41,978 bases of DNA from CBDDLJ01 sp965230635. Its GTDB lineage: Bacteria; Pseudomonadota; Gammaproteobacteria; UBA1113. Position numbers and translations under genes: made by a program. Under the pieces are notes generated by a model. That model was not told where the DNA came from. It was given only the letters and a program-made list of their open reading frames with translations, and did no database searches. The DNA is taken from positions 1-41,978 of the forward strand of contig CBDDLJ010000020.1 in the NCBI GenBank assembly GCA_965230635.1, written 5' to 3'. Positions 8,717-19,600 of this stretch are shown one piece after another (within the stretch, counting starts at the first letter, position 1; each line of letters begins with the position of its first letter).

Positions 8717-9067
8717 TTAGGTGTGCTCATCGTAATTAAGCTCTTCCCAATTTGACATTAAAGGCCAGTCTAACCCAGCTAACAACCAACTTAATTGCTT
8801 TGCATCCAACATCACAACATCATCACTTTGCTTTACTATGTGAAATCGTCCATGCTCCAGTCGTTTATAAATCAATACAAAACCATTGCGGTGCCAACCT
8901 AACACCTTAATCTTATCTCGTCCACGATTATAAAATATATAAATCCCCTGTTGTGGATTGTGTCCAAACTGTTCTATCACCACACTGCAGAGACCATCTA
9001 TTGCTTTTCTGAAGTCAACTGCTTCACGACCAATCCAAATTTGATTGCTGTGTAAGGTTAACTGCAT
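8717..9067 (-). CDS. tnpB: IS66 accessory protein TnpB
   Basis: 116 residues of the IS66 Orf2-like family, with the signature IWIGREAVDFRKAIDGL and YIFYNRGRDKIKVLGWHRNGF. It follows tnpA after 2 bp, as is standard in IS66, where TnpA and TnpB are both needed for transposition. It differs from copy B only in the last residues (DEHT against DDYT). Intact, but its partner tnpC in this copy is broken. Confidence 0.95.
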   Translation of the reverse strand: MQLTLHSNQIWIGREAVDFRKAIDGLCSVVIEQFGHNPQQGIYIFYNRGRDKIKVLGWHRNGFVLIYKRLEHGRFHIVKQSDDVVMLDAKQLSWLLAGLDWPLMSNWEELNYDEHT

Positions 9068-9069
9068 GA

Positions 9070-9393
9070 TTAAAGTTCCTTTATAATCGATAAGAGTTTT
9101 TGTATATTATGATGACTTAAAATACGAACCCGAATGCCATTGTGTAATAAGATATCCACACTGAGTTTTTCAGGTAATAGGGCTGGATTCAGTTCACTAG
9201 TAAAACCTGATGTCTGCGCAGCCACCAGTGGTAATGGGGCTCTTCGTTCTCTTATCCAGCGACAAAGCGTTTTACTACTGACACCAATTTCCTCTGCAAA
9301 AGCAACACGAGTTTTACCACTTTGCTTCCACGCTGCTACGTAACGCTCTCGCGCTTTGTCACTAAAACGCTTCTTGCTGGTTCTTACTTTCAT
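9070..9393 (-). CDS. tnpA: IS66 accessory protein TnpA
   Basis: 107 residues with an N-terminal helix-turn-helix (YVAAWKQSGKTRVAFAEEIG...SKTLCRWIRER) of the transposase_8/IS66 Orf1 type. It is the first gene of the element; the start is about 80 bp inside the right inverted repeat. A handful of residues differ from copy B. Presumed DNA-binding protein acting with TnpB and TnpC. Confidence 0.93.
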   Translation of the reverse strand: MKVRTSKKRFSDKARERYVAAWKQSGKTRVAFAEEIGVSSKTLCRWIRERRAPLPLVAAQTSGFTSELNPALLPEKLSVDILLHNGIRVRILSHHNIQKLLSIIKEL

Positions 9394-9475
9394 TGATTAC
9401 TCCATGCTTGCTAACTTGGAGTCATTCTAGTTGTTAGGAAAATATTGCCAAGGGTGTGATTATTAGGGGCTTACC

Positions 9476-9763
9476 CCCAATAATCAAAAAAACACGAAAA
9501 AATACAATAACCTAACAGAGCAAGCGATTAAACCAGTGATGATTGCTAGGAAAAACTTTATGTTCGCGCAGCCTGTAGATGGATCTCATGTCTTGTGTTT
9601 ACATTTTAGCTTAATTAGAATAGCATTAGAGAATGGGTTTAGTCCTTACCGATACTATGCAGAATTACTAAAAGCTATCCCTTATTGTGAAACAGTTGAA
9701 GACTTTGAAAAACTACTACCTTGGACACTTCAAGAATCCAAACCAAACTTAATCGGAAAATAA
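9476..9763 (+). pseudogene. tnpC: C-terminal relic of a different IS66-type transposase
   Basis: The plus-strand frame reads EQAIKPVMIARKNFMF...HFSLIRIALENGFSPYRYYAELLKAIP...DFEKLLPW. This is the typical IS66 TnpC C-terminus (E-x-AIRPF..GRKNWLF, SLIETAKANGLEPYxYL, LLPW). It is only distantly similar to copies A and B and lacks everything upstream of the catalytic Glu region. It begins right at the outer edge of copy A, so copy A sits against or within this older element. It could also explain why copy A lacks a target duplication. Confidence 0.75.
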
Positions 9764-10940
9764 ATTCAAGGCACTCTTCTACCTCATGTGAGCTATTGAT
9801 AGTATGTGGTTGTTACAGCGCTTACGCTTGTTTGTCCACTGCTCTCTTCAGTATGTTGTGAGGAAAATAAACTCAACTTAGAAAGAGCGCTTACTGAATC
9901 GTCAATATTTATTCGGTAAGCTTGCAGATCTTTCTGGATTTGTTGGATAAGAGGCGACGATAATGTTAATTTTTCTGTTTGTCCTGCTTGCGTTACCAGC
10001 ACATTACCGGCTTGCTCGTACACTAATACATCATTTATTACTAATTTCTCCCTAATATACTGGCGACCCTTATCATGGGTTTTCTTATACAAAGGCAATA
10101 GTAAATGCACTGGGATATAGGTGTACTGTAGTATATCATCCCAACCACTGTCTTTGACAAATAAACTGTCTAGAAAGGCTTGGGATTTATTTGGCCACTT
10201 GGGTAGTAGTTGAATCGCGCCTCTCACCAGCTCCAAGCTAATAGACTTATTTACCGTCTCATTCCAAAGGAACGCCAATACTGCATCCACAAATTCTGGG
10301 GTTTGTGACAAATATGCAACAGCGCTGCTCGCCAGCTCGACGCGAACATAACCACTTACTGTCTCATCCCGAAGTAACGCCCATACCGTATCTATTAATT
10401 CTGGGGTTTGTGGCAAGTGTGCAACGGCGTTTCTCGCCAGCTTGGCGCGAACATAACCCTTTAACATCTCATCTCGAAGGAGTACCAATACCGCATCCGC
10501 ACATTCTGGGGCTTGTGACAAATGCTCAAAGGCACTGTCCACCAGCTTGCTGCGAATATGCTTATTTATGTTATCATTTCGAAATAATGCCCATACCGCA
10601 TCCACCAATTCTCGGGTTTGTGGCAAATGTGCAACGGCGCTTCTCGCCAGCTTGCTGCGAACATCTCCATTCACTTGCTCATCTTGAAGAAACGCCAATA
10701 CCTTATCTACCCATTCTGGAGTTTGTGGCAAATATGCAACGGCACTTATCGCCAGCTCAACACGAAAATAAGCCTCTACCATCTCATCTCGAAGGAGCAC
10801 CAATACCGCATCCATACATTTTGGGGTTTGTGAAAAATTCTCAATCGTGCCTCTCGCTAGCTCGCAGCGAACAGAATCACTTACCGTTTCATCCCGAAGC
10901 AACGTCAATACCGCATCTAACAATTCTGGGGTTTGTGACA

Positions 10941-11082
10941 AATATGCAACGGTGCTTCTCGCCAGATAGCTGCGAACATATTCATCCATTTGCTCATCTT
11001 GCTCATACCGAAGTAACGCCAATATTGCATCCACCAACTCTGGGGTTGGTGAAAAATGTGAAATGGCAGCTATCGCCAACTC
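10941..11082. repeat. 142-bp direct repeat, left copy (target duplication)
   Basis: From AATATGCAACGG to GCCAACTC it matches 12836-12977 base for base by eye. The duplicated stretch is NACHT 1 coding sequence (repeat 14 and its surroundings), which is why the same peptide (SHFSPTPELVDAILALLRYE) is encoded on both sides of the element. Confidence 0.92.
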
Positions 11083-12835
11083 CTGACTTCCGCGTCCGCA
11101 CTACAGTCCTATCCCCACTGGCAGGGTGCAAGCTGCTGTTTGATGTTAAAGATGCTGTAAATAATTTTGGCATCCTCAGTCATTTTTGATGACAAACGAT
11201 ACTGTTGATTATCAGAGGTATCCTTTAAAATACTTGCCTGTACCTGACAAAGCGCATCCGTAATACGTTGAACACTCATTGGTTGTCCAGCTTGTGTTAG
11301 TTTGAGCTGAACGTGCCTTATCAGCGCAAAGACCATATAGCAAAGCAGAATATGTGTTTCAATACGCTTGGGTGTATAGTGGTAAATTGGCCGCATTTTT
11401 AAGTTGTGCTTATTGATCCGAAAGGATTCTTCAATTACCCATAATCGCCGATAGGTTTGATAAATGCGATGGTCAATATCGACTTTATTGGTAATAACAC
11501 CGTGTAGTCCATCCCATTGTGCATCATAGTCAATTTTTTCCTGATCAATATACGCACTTGCTTTTCCTGCTATATCGACATATTTAAGATACCCGTTATT
11601 ATTCACTAAGCGTTTCACCTGTTTACACGTACTTAATTTTTTTCAAGCTTTTTAATCAGTCGCTCTCTATCTTTGGCATCTTTTGCCGCTCGTTTTGCAC
11701 TATAAGAAACAACCAGCCGACGTTCACCAAGCGAGACGACTCGGTAAGCTGTCATGTCATCATCACTCTCTAGCGTGTGATAACCCGCTCTATCCAACAC
11801 CTGAGCCTGAACCTCTCTGGACAACTTTCTCAGTGGGTAAGCAACCACATAGTGAAACCCAGCTGATTCCAGCGCAGACAAATTATCCGATGTCATCATG
11901 GCGCGATCGCCAACAACGGTGACTGAATCTATCGGTAGGTACTCTCGCCAATGATGAATTGATTCAATTAATGTCTTACATTCTGCCGTATTCCCCGGAA
12001 TAAGCGATAACCCACCGGTAAGCCTTCCGCCGTCGTCGCTAATGCCAATACGACCTGGGTTGTATTAAATTTAAAATCCTTGCTATAGCCAAAGGCACGC
12101 AACGTATCTTCTGATACCGTCTCAAAGGATAATGTCGTCACGTCGAATAAGACCACATTCACCTTACCATCAAGCGCTAACGACGTACCAGAAAACACGC
12201 GTTTTTCTACCTCAAACTCGCCGCTCAAGTAACTTATCCATCATCCGATAAATTCTATCCACCGGTAAATCAATATCAAACGCCGTCTTCGACAACACAC
12301 TCAAGCGCCGTTTGCTGCCCGGCTCCAGTAGCCGTGAAAAAATCACCTGGCGTAAGGTCTCTTGTTCTCGGCCTGTGAATACGGTTGAAAAACCAAGCTG
12401 CTCATAAAATGGTCCAAATACATCCATCATGCCCACATTAATACGGGCACATTCCGTCAAATTCTGCAGTAAAACAGGTTGTCTCATGGCTTGTCTCTGC
12501 ATTGATGCGCTATCAGTCAGACACCGCTGGCGATAGTGTGCTATCCAAAACGTTGCTTGTTCCATCCACACCGCTAATTGCTCTGGATCAGCGCTATGCC
12601 CGAAGGTTTTGATAGTGAATTGCTTCACTTTACCATCAATTCTGACGTTATGGCAAACCAATACCGAGCAACGCCGTGTACCACTATTGCGCTTTATACG
12701 AGCAAACATCCACCCTCCACATTGATTTATTTTCCAGCAAAGAAATGATAACATCACGCACTACAATAATAAATACCAATTTATTGATTAATAAATATTT
12801 ATTTTAATTTAGGGAAATATGATGCTGAAGTCAGG
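11083..12835 (-). mobile_element. IS1634-like insertion sequence
   Basis: About 1.75 kb. The short inverted ends are CTGACTTC at 11083 and its mirror GAAGTCAG near 12827. It encodes a frameshifted DDE transposase on the minus strand. It is flanked by 142-bp exact direct repeats (10941-11082 and 12836-12977). Known: IS1634 of Mycoplasma mycoides was described as generating unusually long, variable direct repeats, which fits this copy. Confidence 0.85.
11109..12709 (-). pseudogene. IS1634-type (IS4 superfamily) transposase, frameshifted
   Basis: Four consecutive pieces in different frames make up one transposase. 12709-12212 is the N-terminus (MFARIKRNSGTRR...VRIDGKVKQFTIKTFGH). 12228-11968 carries the first catalytic Asp (VVLFDVTTLSFE). 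11960-11633 carries the second (VGDRAMMTSDNL). 11618-11109 carries the Glu region (YRRLWVIEESFRINKHNLKMRPIYH). At least three frameshifts separate them, so the element cannot move by itself. The exact flanking repeats show that the insertion is not old, which suggests rapid decay or mobilisation in trans. Confidence 0.85.
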
Positions 12836-12977
12836 AATATGCAACGGTGCTTCTCGCCAGATAGCTGCGAACATATTCATCCATTTGCTCATCTTGCTCA
12901 TACCGAAGTAACGCCAATATTGCATCCACCAACTCTGGGGTTGGTGAAAAATGTGAAATGGCAGCTATCGCCAACTC
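12836..12977. repeat. 142-bp direct repeat, right copy (target duplication)
   Basis: Partner of 10941-11082 on the other side of the IS1634-like element. The two copies are in the same orientation. Reading across one copy alone keeps the NACHT 1 frame (offset 1895 bp = element plus one repeat). Confidence 0.92.
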
Positions 12978-13164
12978 GAGACGAACATGCTTACTTACCG
13001 CCTTATCTCGAAGGAGCGTCGATACCGCATCCACACATTCTGGAGTTGGTGTTAAATGCGAAACGGCGCTTCTCAACAGCTCGCTGCGAAGATACTTATC
13101 CACTTGTTCATCCCGAAGGAACGCCCATACCGCATCCGCAAATTCTGAGGTTTGTGACAAATGC

Positions 13165-13898
13165 GCAACGGCGCTTTTCGCCAGCTTGCCGCGAATATCT
13201 CCATTCACTTGCTCATCTTGAAGAAACGCCAGTATTGCATCAACAAATTCTGAGGTTTGTGACAAATGCACAACGGCGCTTTCTGCCAGCTTGCCACGAA
13301 CATAGTCCCTTACCGTCTCATCCCGGAGGAACACCCATGCCGCATTCACAAATTCTGGGTTTTGTGACAAATGTGCAACGGCGATTTTCGCCAGCGCACC
13401 GCGAACAGAATAACTTACCGTCTCATCCTGAAGGAACGCCCATACCGCATCCATCAATTCTGGGGTTTTTGACAAATGCACAACGGCACTTATCGCCAGC
13501 TTGGTGCGAACATATATATCCACTTGCTCATTTCGAAGTAACGCCCATACCACATCCACAAATTCTGGGTTTTGTGACAAATGTGCAACGGCGCTTTTCG
13601 CCAGCTTGCCGCGAATATCTCCATTCACTTGCTCATCTTGAAGAAACGCCAGTATTGCATCAACAAATTCTGAGGTTTGTGACAAATGCACAACGGCGCT
13701 TTCTGCCAGCTTGCCACGAACATAGTCCCTTACCGTCTCATCCCGGAGGAACACCCATGCCGCATTCACAAATTCTGGGTTTTGTGACAAATGTGCAACG
13801 GCGATTTTCGCCAGCGCACCGCGAACAGAATAACTTACCGTCTCATCCTGAAGGAACGCCCATACCGCATCCATCAATTCTGGGGTTTTTGACAAATG
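13165..13898 (-). repeat. 420-bp tandem duplication inside NACHT 1 repeats
   Basis: 13165-13478 and 13585-13898 are the same 314 bases with no difference seen. The offset is 420 bp, exactly four 105-bp (35-residue) modules. Repeats 5-7 of the protein therefore recur as repeats 9-11. It is a recent, frame-preserving module gain. Confidence 0.92.
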
Positions 13899-16289
13899 TA
13901 CAACGGCAATTCTCGCTAGTATGACGCGAACAAAACCATCTACCGCCTCATCCCGAAGAAATGCCCATACCGCATCTACACATTCTGGAGTTTGCAACAA
14001 ATGCGAAACCGTGCTACTCGCCAGATCGGCGCGAGCATAACCCGATACCTTCTCATCTCGAAGGAACGCCAATACCACCTCCATACATTCTGGAGTTGGT
14101 GACAAATGTGCAACTATGCTTCTCGCCAGATCGCAGCGAACAAAACCCCTTACTGACTTATCCCGAAGTAACCCCAATACCGCATCTACACATTCTCGGG
14201 TTTGTGACAAATGTACAACCGCGCTTTTCGCCAGCGCGCCGCGAGAATAACTATCTACCGTCTTATCCCGAAGGAGCGCCCATACCGTATCGCTACTCAA
14301 GCGAATGAGCCTAGGACACATGGACAAGGTTCCTATTGTAATCCGCTGCCATTGCCAGTTATATGGCAGCTCGTTAAGCCGCTTTATACCTTGTTTAACT
14401 GCCCGCAACAAGGTTTGCTGTTGTAAACCTAATGCATTTGTATCGGTACTAGAGGGCAAGCTTGACGCTAAACAACGCATCAGCAAATCAAACTCAACAA
14501 AACCAACCCAGTCTTTGGGACCTGTTACTAAAATCGATAGAAAATCATTTAATGCTGTCGGATATTGACTCAACAAACCGGCTACCGATGGCCATACTAA
14601 GGTAAAGTTGGGATGATATTTATACCGATGAATCACTTGCGTTAAGTGTGTTTTTTGTTTTTCTTTGTCTTGTCTCAACGTCACGGCTATCACGTTTGCC
14701 GCTAAAAATTCTTGAAACGATAAATGGAGAAATTCATACCTCTGATGTGCTCTTATTGCACGCCCGACTTGCTTCAATAAGCCTAATGCTTTCAAAGTTG
14801 GCACATTGAATTGCTTTAACCGATTCGCTGATAATAATGTGGGGCTTTCATCGCTGCCTTGAACACCTCTTAACCAACTGATGGGTAATTGTGCGGTATC
14901 CTGCCGTAACCCTTCAAAGGCCCAACACCCTAATGTGTCCAATAAACAACGGATACTGGGGACTTCTAATACCATCTCATCATCTATTAACTTATTTTCA
15001 TCCAATTCACCTATTTTGGCCAGATAACGCCGGCACACATTCACTATCAGCGACTCATACAAATTACTCACCGACATCTCACTCAGCAGCACCGGCTTGT
15101 CCTGTTGGCAGATGTTTTCCCACCAGATTTTGAGTAAATATGCATTAATCGGGATATGTACTATCGCCCAAAGGTCTGGACTTCGTTTTATGTCTTTAAT
15201 AAAATTATTGGTATCCTCAGTGGCCCCCAAATGTTTCTTAAAAAACGTGGGCACATCCTCATCGGAAAAGCCTTGGATTTCCACCAACCCGTCATGACTT
15301 AACCATTGCTGTAAATTGCCTATCGCATAAGGCCTTGTCGTCACCAGCTTTTTAAATGGTAACCGAAATAGTTGCACCAGCAAGTTACGCCAATATGTCT
15401 TTTTAGATACTGGCAGCTCATCTAATCCATCCAACAAAAGCAAGCAAGACTTCGGCGCGCTTTTCAACGTGGTCAGCAATTGCCTTGCCTCATCTAAGCG
15501 AATATCTAACGGCCCCCAACACGCACAGCGTAATAGTTCCGCTATATCTTTTGTTTTTTTGCCCAGACCCAATGCCTTAGGTTGCAAATCACGGCACCGG
15601 ACAATAAGCACCGTCTTAAAATTTGACCACAACCCTTTTTTACCCACGCCTTGTTTGAAAAGCGCCCATTGGTAAGCAAGATAATCCATCAAGGTCGTCT
15701 TTCCAATACCTGCCGCCCCGGATACCACAACTGTATCGATAGATACTGGTAACTTGCCATTGGCATCTTGATAGACTGAGGATTGAAACAAATCATCCTG
15801 CGCGATAGCTTCTTTTTTACCGGTCAGTCTATCCTGCGCTCGTAACGGTTTGTGAGAGTGCTTATCGTCATTACTTTGCGTTACCTCATTTCTCTCATAA
15901 GCTTTCACCACCACCTGGAGATTGACAAAATAATCGACTAGCGAAAAGTAATCTGTATCAAATAAGCGCTTGTTCACAAAGCTTGTCTCGGTATAGTAGG
16001 TTGTTAACTGTGTTTGCAAGCGCTGCAGTAAATCAGAAAAAACAGGCTGCGTTTGAGATGGCTGATTTTCAGTTTTATTAAAACTATCTTTAATCGTTAG
16101 ATTCACAATGACCTGCCCTTTCTCCGAAGCAGAAATATTTTTTAAAGGTATGGTAACACGAGTTAACGAGGATTTTTCTCCTGCTAATTTTTCGGTTGAT
16201 ATTTCAGGTGTTTTATTAAGGGCCATTGATGACATGTCTGAGGTGATTGCATTATCTGCTGTCGGCTGTTTAGTAGAGTTGTTATCCAT

Positions 16290-16625
16290 AAGACCTCCTG
16301 TTGCAATATAATCACAAAAATTGGCTAAACTAGCTCATCACAATATTCCGATACTGATGATACTAACAAACTGTATCGCTAACCATCAACAAAATAATGT
16401 TTTATTTTTTAATTACTTTTAGCTTAAGATGCTTAACTGTTTTATTTATGCAGCTTTATTGATTGTTCCTGTTTGAGATCCTTAACTTGGCTAAGAATAA
16501 TAACACATCCCAAAGCATCTATCATCCTGCTTTATATTTGTTTGTTGGTAACATGCAAATTGGCATCTTCGAGATCCCTACATTTTAACGACACTTCGCA
16601 GCAAGATAGCGACAAATCTCGGCAT
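16290..16625 (-). promoter_or_regulatory. Conserved NACHT leader, copy 1
   Basis: The spacer between NACHT 2 and NACHT 1. It matches the regions upstream of NACHT 2 (20904-21216) and NACHT 3 (35321-35746). It carries AGGAGG seven bases before the start and, on the minus strand, a TTGATG ... TAGTAT pair 18 bp apart that is conserved in the other leaders. No gene lies within it. Confidence 0.65.
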
Positions 16626-19600
16626 TCATTGCATAACTTGGCCAATATTATTGTGGCTTATTTGATCACTGCGCTTTTCAGTATGTTGTGAGGAAAAAGA
16701 ACTCATTGCTGATTTAGAAAATAAATTTGACTTAGAAATAGTGCTTACTGAATCATCAATATTTATTCGGTAAGATTGCAGATCTTTCTGGATTTGTTGG
16801 ATAAGCGGTGGTGGTAATGTTAATCTTTCTGTTTGTCCTGCTTGTGTCACCAGCACAGTACCGGCTTGCTCGTACACTAACACACCATGTTTTACTAATT
16901 GCTCCCTAATATACTGGCGACCCTTATCATGGGTTTTCTTATACAAAGGCAATAGTAAATGCACTGGGATATCGGCGCGCTGCGATAGGTCATCCTCAGC
17001 ACTGCCTTTGACAAATAAAATGTCTAGAAAGGCTTGGGTTTTATTTGGCTGCTTGGGCAATAGTTGAGTTGCGTTTCTCGCCAGCTTGCAGCGAACATAA
17101 TCACTTACTTTCTCATTCCGAAGGAACGTCAATACCGCATCCACACATTTTGGGGTTTGTGAAAAATGCTCAACCGTGCTTCTCGCCAGCTCGCAGCGAA
17201 CAGAATCACTTACCATTTCATCCCGAAGCAACGTCAATACCGTATCTACCAACTCTGGGGTTTGTGACAAATGTGCAACGGCGTTTCTCGCCAGTTTGCT
17301 GCGAGCAGAATCACTTACCGTCTCATCCCGAAGTAATGCCCATACCGCATCCGCACATTCTGGGGCTTGTGAAAAATGCACAACGGCACTGTCCACCAGC
17401 TCGCTGCGAACATACTTACTTACGTTCTTATTTCGAAATAATGCCCATACCGCATCCACAAATCTTGGGATTTGTGAAAAATGCGCAACCGCGCTTCTCG
17501 CCAGTTTGCCACGAATAGAATAATTTACCGTCTCAGCCTGAAGTAGCGTCAATACCGTATCTACCAATTCTGGGAGGTGTGGCAAATGTGCAACCGCGCT
17601 TATCGCCAGCTCGACGCGAACATAACCCTTTACCATCTCATCTCGAAGGAGCACCAATACCGCATCCACACATTTTGGAGTTTGTGAAAAATGCTCAGCC
17701 GTGCCTCTCGCCAGCTCGAAGCGAACAGAATCACTTACCGTTTCATCCCGAAGCAACGTCAATACCGCATCTACCAATTCTGGGGTTTGTAACAAATATG
17801 CAACGGTGCTTCTCGCCAGATGGCTGTGAAAAAAATCCTTTACCTTCTTATCCCGAAGGAACGCCAATACCACATCTACCAATTCTGGGGTTTGTGACAA
17901 ATGTACAGCTGTGCTACTCGTCAGAGCGACACGAACAGAACTACTTACCGTCTCATCTCGAAGGAACGGCAATATCGCATCCATCAATTCTGGGTTTTGT
18001 GACAAAAGCGAAACGGTATCTCTTATCAACTTGACGCGAACATATTCATCCGCTTGCTCATCCCGAAGGAACGCCAATATCGCATCCATCAACTCTGGAG
18101 TTGGTGGCAAATGCTCAGCGGCGTTTTTCGCCAGATCGCCACGAACATAATCCTCTACCGTCTCATTCCGAAGTAGCGTCCATACCGTATCCAACAACTC
18201 TGAGGTTGGTGGCAAATGCGCAACGGCGCTTTTCGCCAGCTCGCCGCGAACATACACACTTACCGTCTCATCTTGAAGGAACGCCAGTATTGCATCCACA
18301 AATTCTGGGGTTGGTGACAAATGCACAACGGCGCTTTTCGCCAGCTGACCGCGAACATAATCACTTACCGTCTCATCCCGGAGGAACACCCACGCCGCAT
18401 TCACATATTCTGGGTTTTGTGACAAACACGTAACGACGCTTATTGCCAGCTCGCTGAGAAAATAATCACCTACTGTCTCATCCCGAAGTAAAGCCCATAC
18501 CGCATCCATCAATTCCGGGGTTTGTGGCAAATGCGCAACGGTACATCTCGCCAGCTTGACGCGAACATAACCTTCTACCGTCTTATCTCGAAGGGATGCC
18601 AATACCGCGTCCGAAAATTCTGGGGTTTTTGACAAATGCGCAGCGGCGCTTTTCGCCAGCGCGCCGCGAACATAATAGTCTACCGTCTCATCCCAAAAGA
18701 ACCCCCATGCCGCATCCGCACATTCTGGGGTTTTTGACAAATGCACAACGGTGTCTCTCGCCAGATCGCGACGAACATAATTAATTACCATTTCATCCCG
18801 AAGTAATGCCAATACCGTATACACACATTCTGGAGTTGGTGACAAATGTGCAATGGCGCTGCTCGCCAGCTTGCAGCGAAAAGAATTATTTACCGCCTCA
18901 TTCCGAAGGAATGCCCATACCGTATTGGCATTCAAGCGAATGAGCTTAGGACACATGGACAAGGTATTTATTATAGCCTGCTGCCATCTTTGTGGCAGCT
19001 CGTTAAACCGCTTTATACGTTGTTTAACTGCCCGCAACAAAGTTTGCTGTCGTAAGCCTAGTGCATTTGTGTCCGTATTAGAAGGCAAGCTTGACGCCAA
19101 GCAACGCATCAGTAAATCAAACTCAACAATACCAACCCAGTCTTTGGGACCTGCTACTAAAATCCACAGAAAATCATCTAATACTGTCGGATATCGACTC
19201 AACAAACCGGCTACCGATGGCCATACTAAGGTGAAATTGGGATGATATTTATACTTATGGATGACTTGCGTTAAGTGTACTTTTTGTTCCTCTGCGCCTT
19301 CTCTCAACGTCACTGCTATCACGTTTGCCGCTAAAAATTCTTGAAACGATAAATGGAGAAATTCATACCTCTGTTGTGCTCTTATTGCATGCCCGACTTG
19401 CTTTAATAAGCCTAATGCTTTCAACGTTGGCACATTGAGTTGCTTTAACCGATTTGCCGATAATAATGTGGGGCTTTCATCACTGCCTTGAACACCTTTT
19501 AACCATCTGATGGGTAATTGCGCGGTATCCTGCCGTAACCCTTCAAAGGCCCAACACCCTAAAGTGTCCAATAAACAACGGATGCTGGGGACTTCTAATA

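Larger units (their letters stand above)
7103..9474 (-). mobile_element. IS66-family element, copy A
   Basis: About 2372 bp, transcribed right to left with order tnpA-tnpB-tnpC. The terminal inverted repeats start GTAAG(T/C)CCCTAATAATCA and are near-perfect mirror images. It is nearly identical to copy B (30614-32984). The 8-bp flanks differ (AAAGAACG left, CCCCAATA right), so the expected target duplication is absent and at least one junction has been rearranged. tnpC carries a 1-base insertion, so this copy cannot make full-length transposase. Confidence 0.93.
9793..16289 (-). pseudogene. NACHT ATPase with 35-residue helical repeats (NACHT 1), split by an IS
   Basis: The reading runs from ATG 16289 down to the IS1634-like element, then resumes beyond it. 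Removing the element and one 142-bp duplicate gives one 4602-nt frame of about 1533 residues. An N-terminal domain of about 180 residues is followed by Walker A (GAAGIGKTT), Walker B (LLLLDGLDEL), a sensor KLVTTRP and FLHLSFQEFLAA, as in NACHT/STAND proteins. About 21 HEAT-like repeats of 35 residues follow (core LLRDETVSDYVRGELAKSAVAHLSQTPE), then the conserved C-terminal domain (VHLLLPLYKKTHDKGRQYIRE). As it stands, a 1152-residue protein ending inside repeat 14 could be made; the 3' part lacks a start signal. It lies 336 bp downstream of NACHT 2 on the same strand. AGGAGG precedes the start. Role: NLR-like sensor or effector (inference). Confidence 0.88.

Noticed and set aside
9793..11079. 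A separate HEAT-repeat gene
   Set aside because: Its first residues are the 142-bp duplicated target and it has no ribosome site; it is the 3' part of NACHT 1 cut off by the IS1634-like element.
10305..11189. 294-residue plus-strand open frame, and similar ones at 12839-13924, 17045-18433 and 37878-39746
   Set aside because: All lie opposite the 105-bp NACHT repeats and translate to repeated Ser/Pro/His-rich peptides; they exist because the repeat lacks stops on the other strand.
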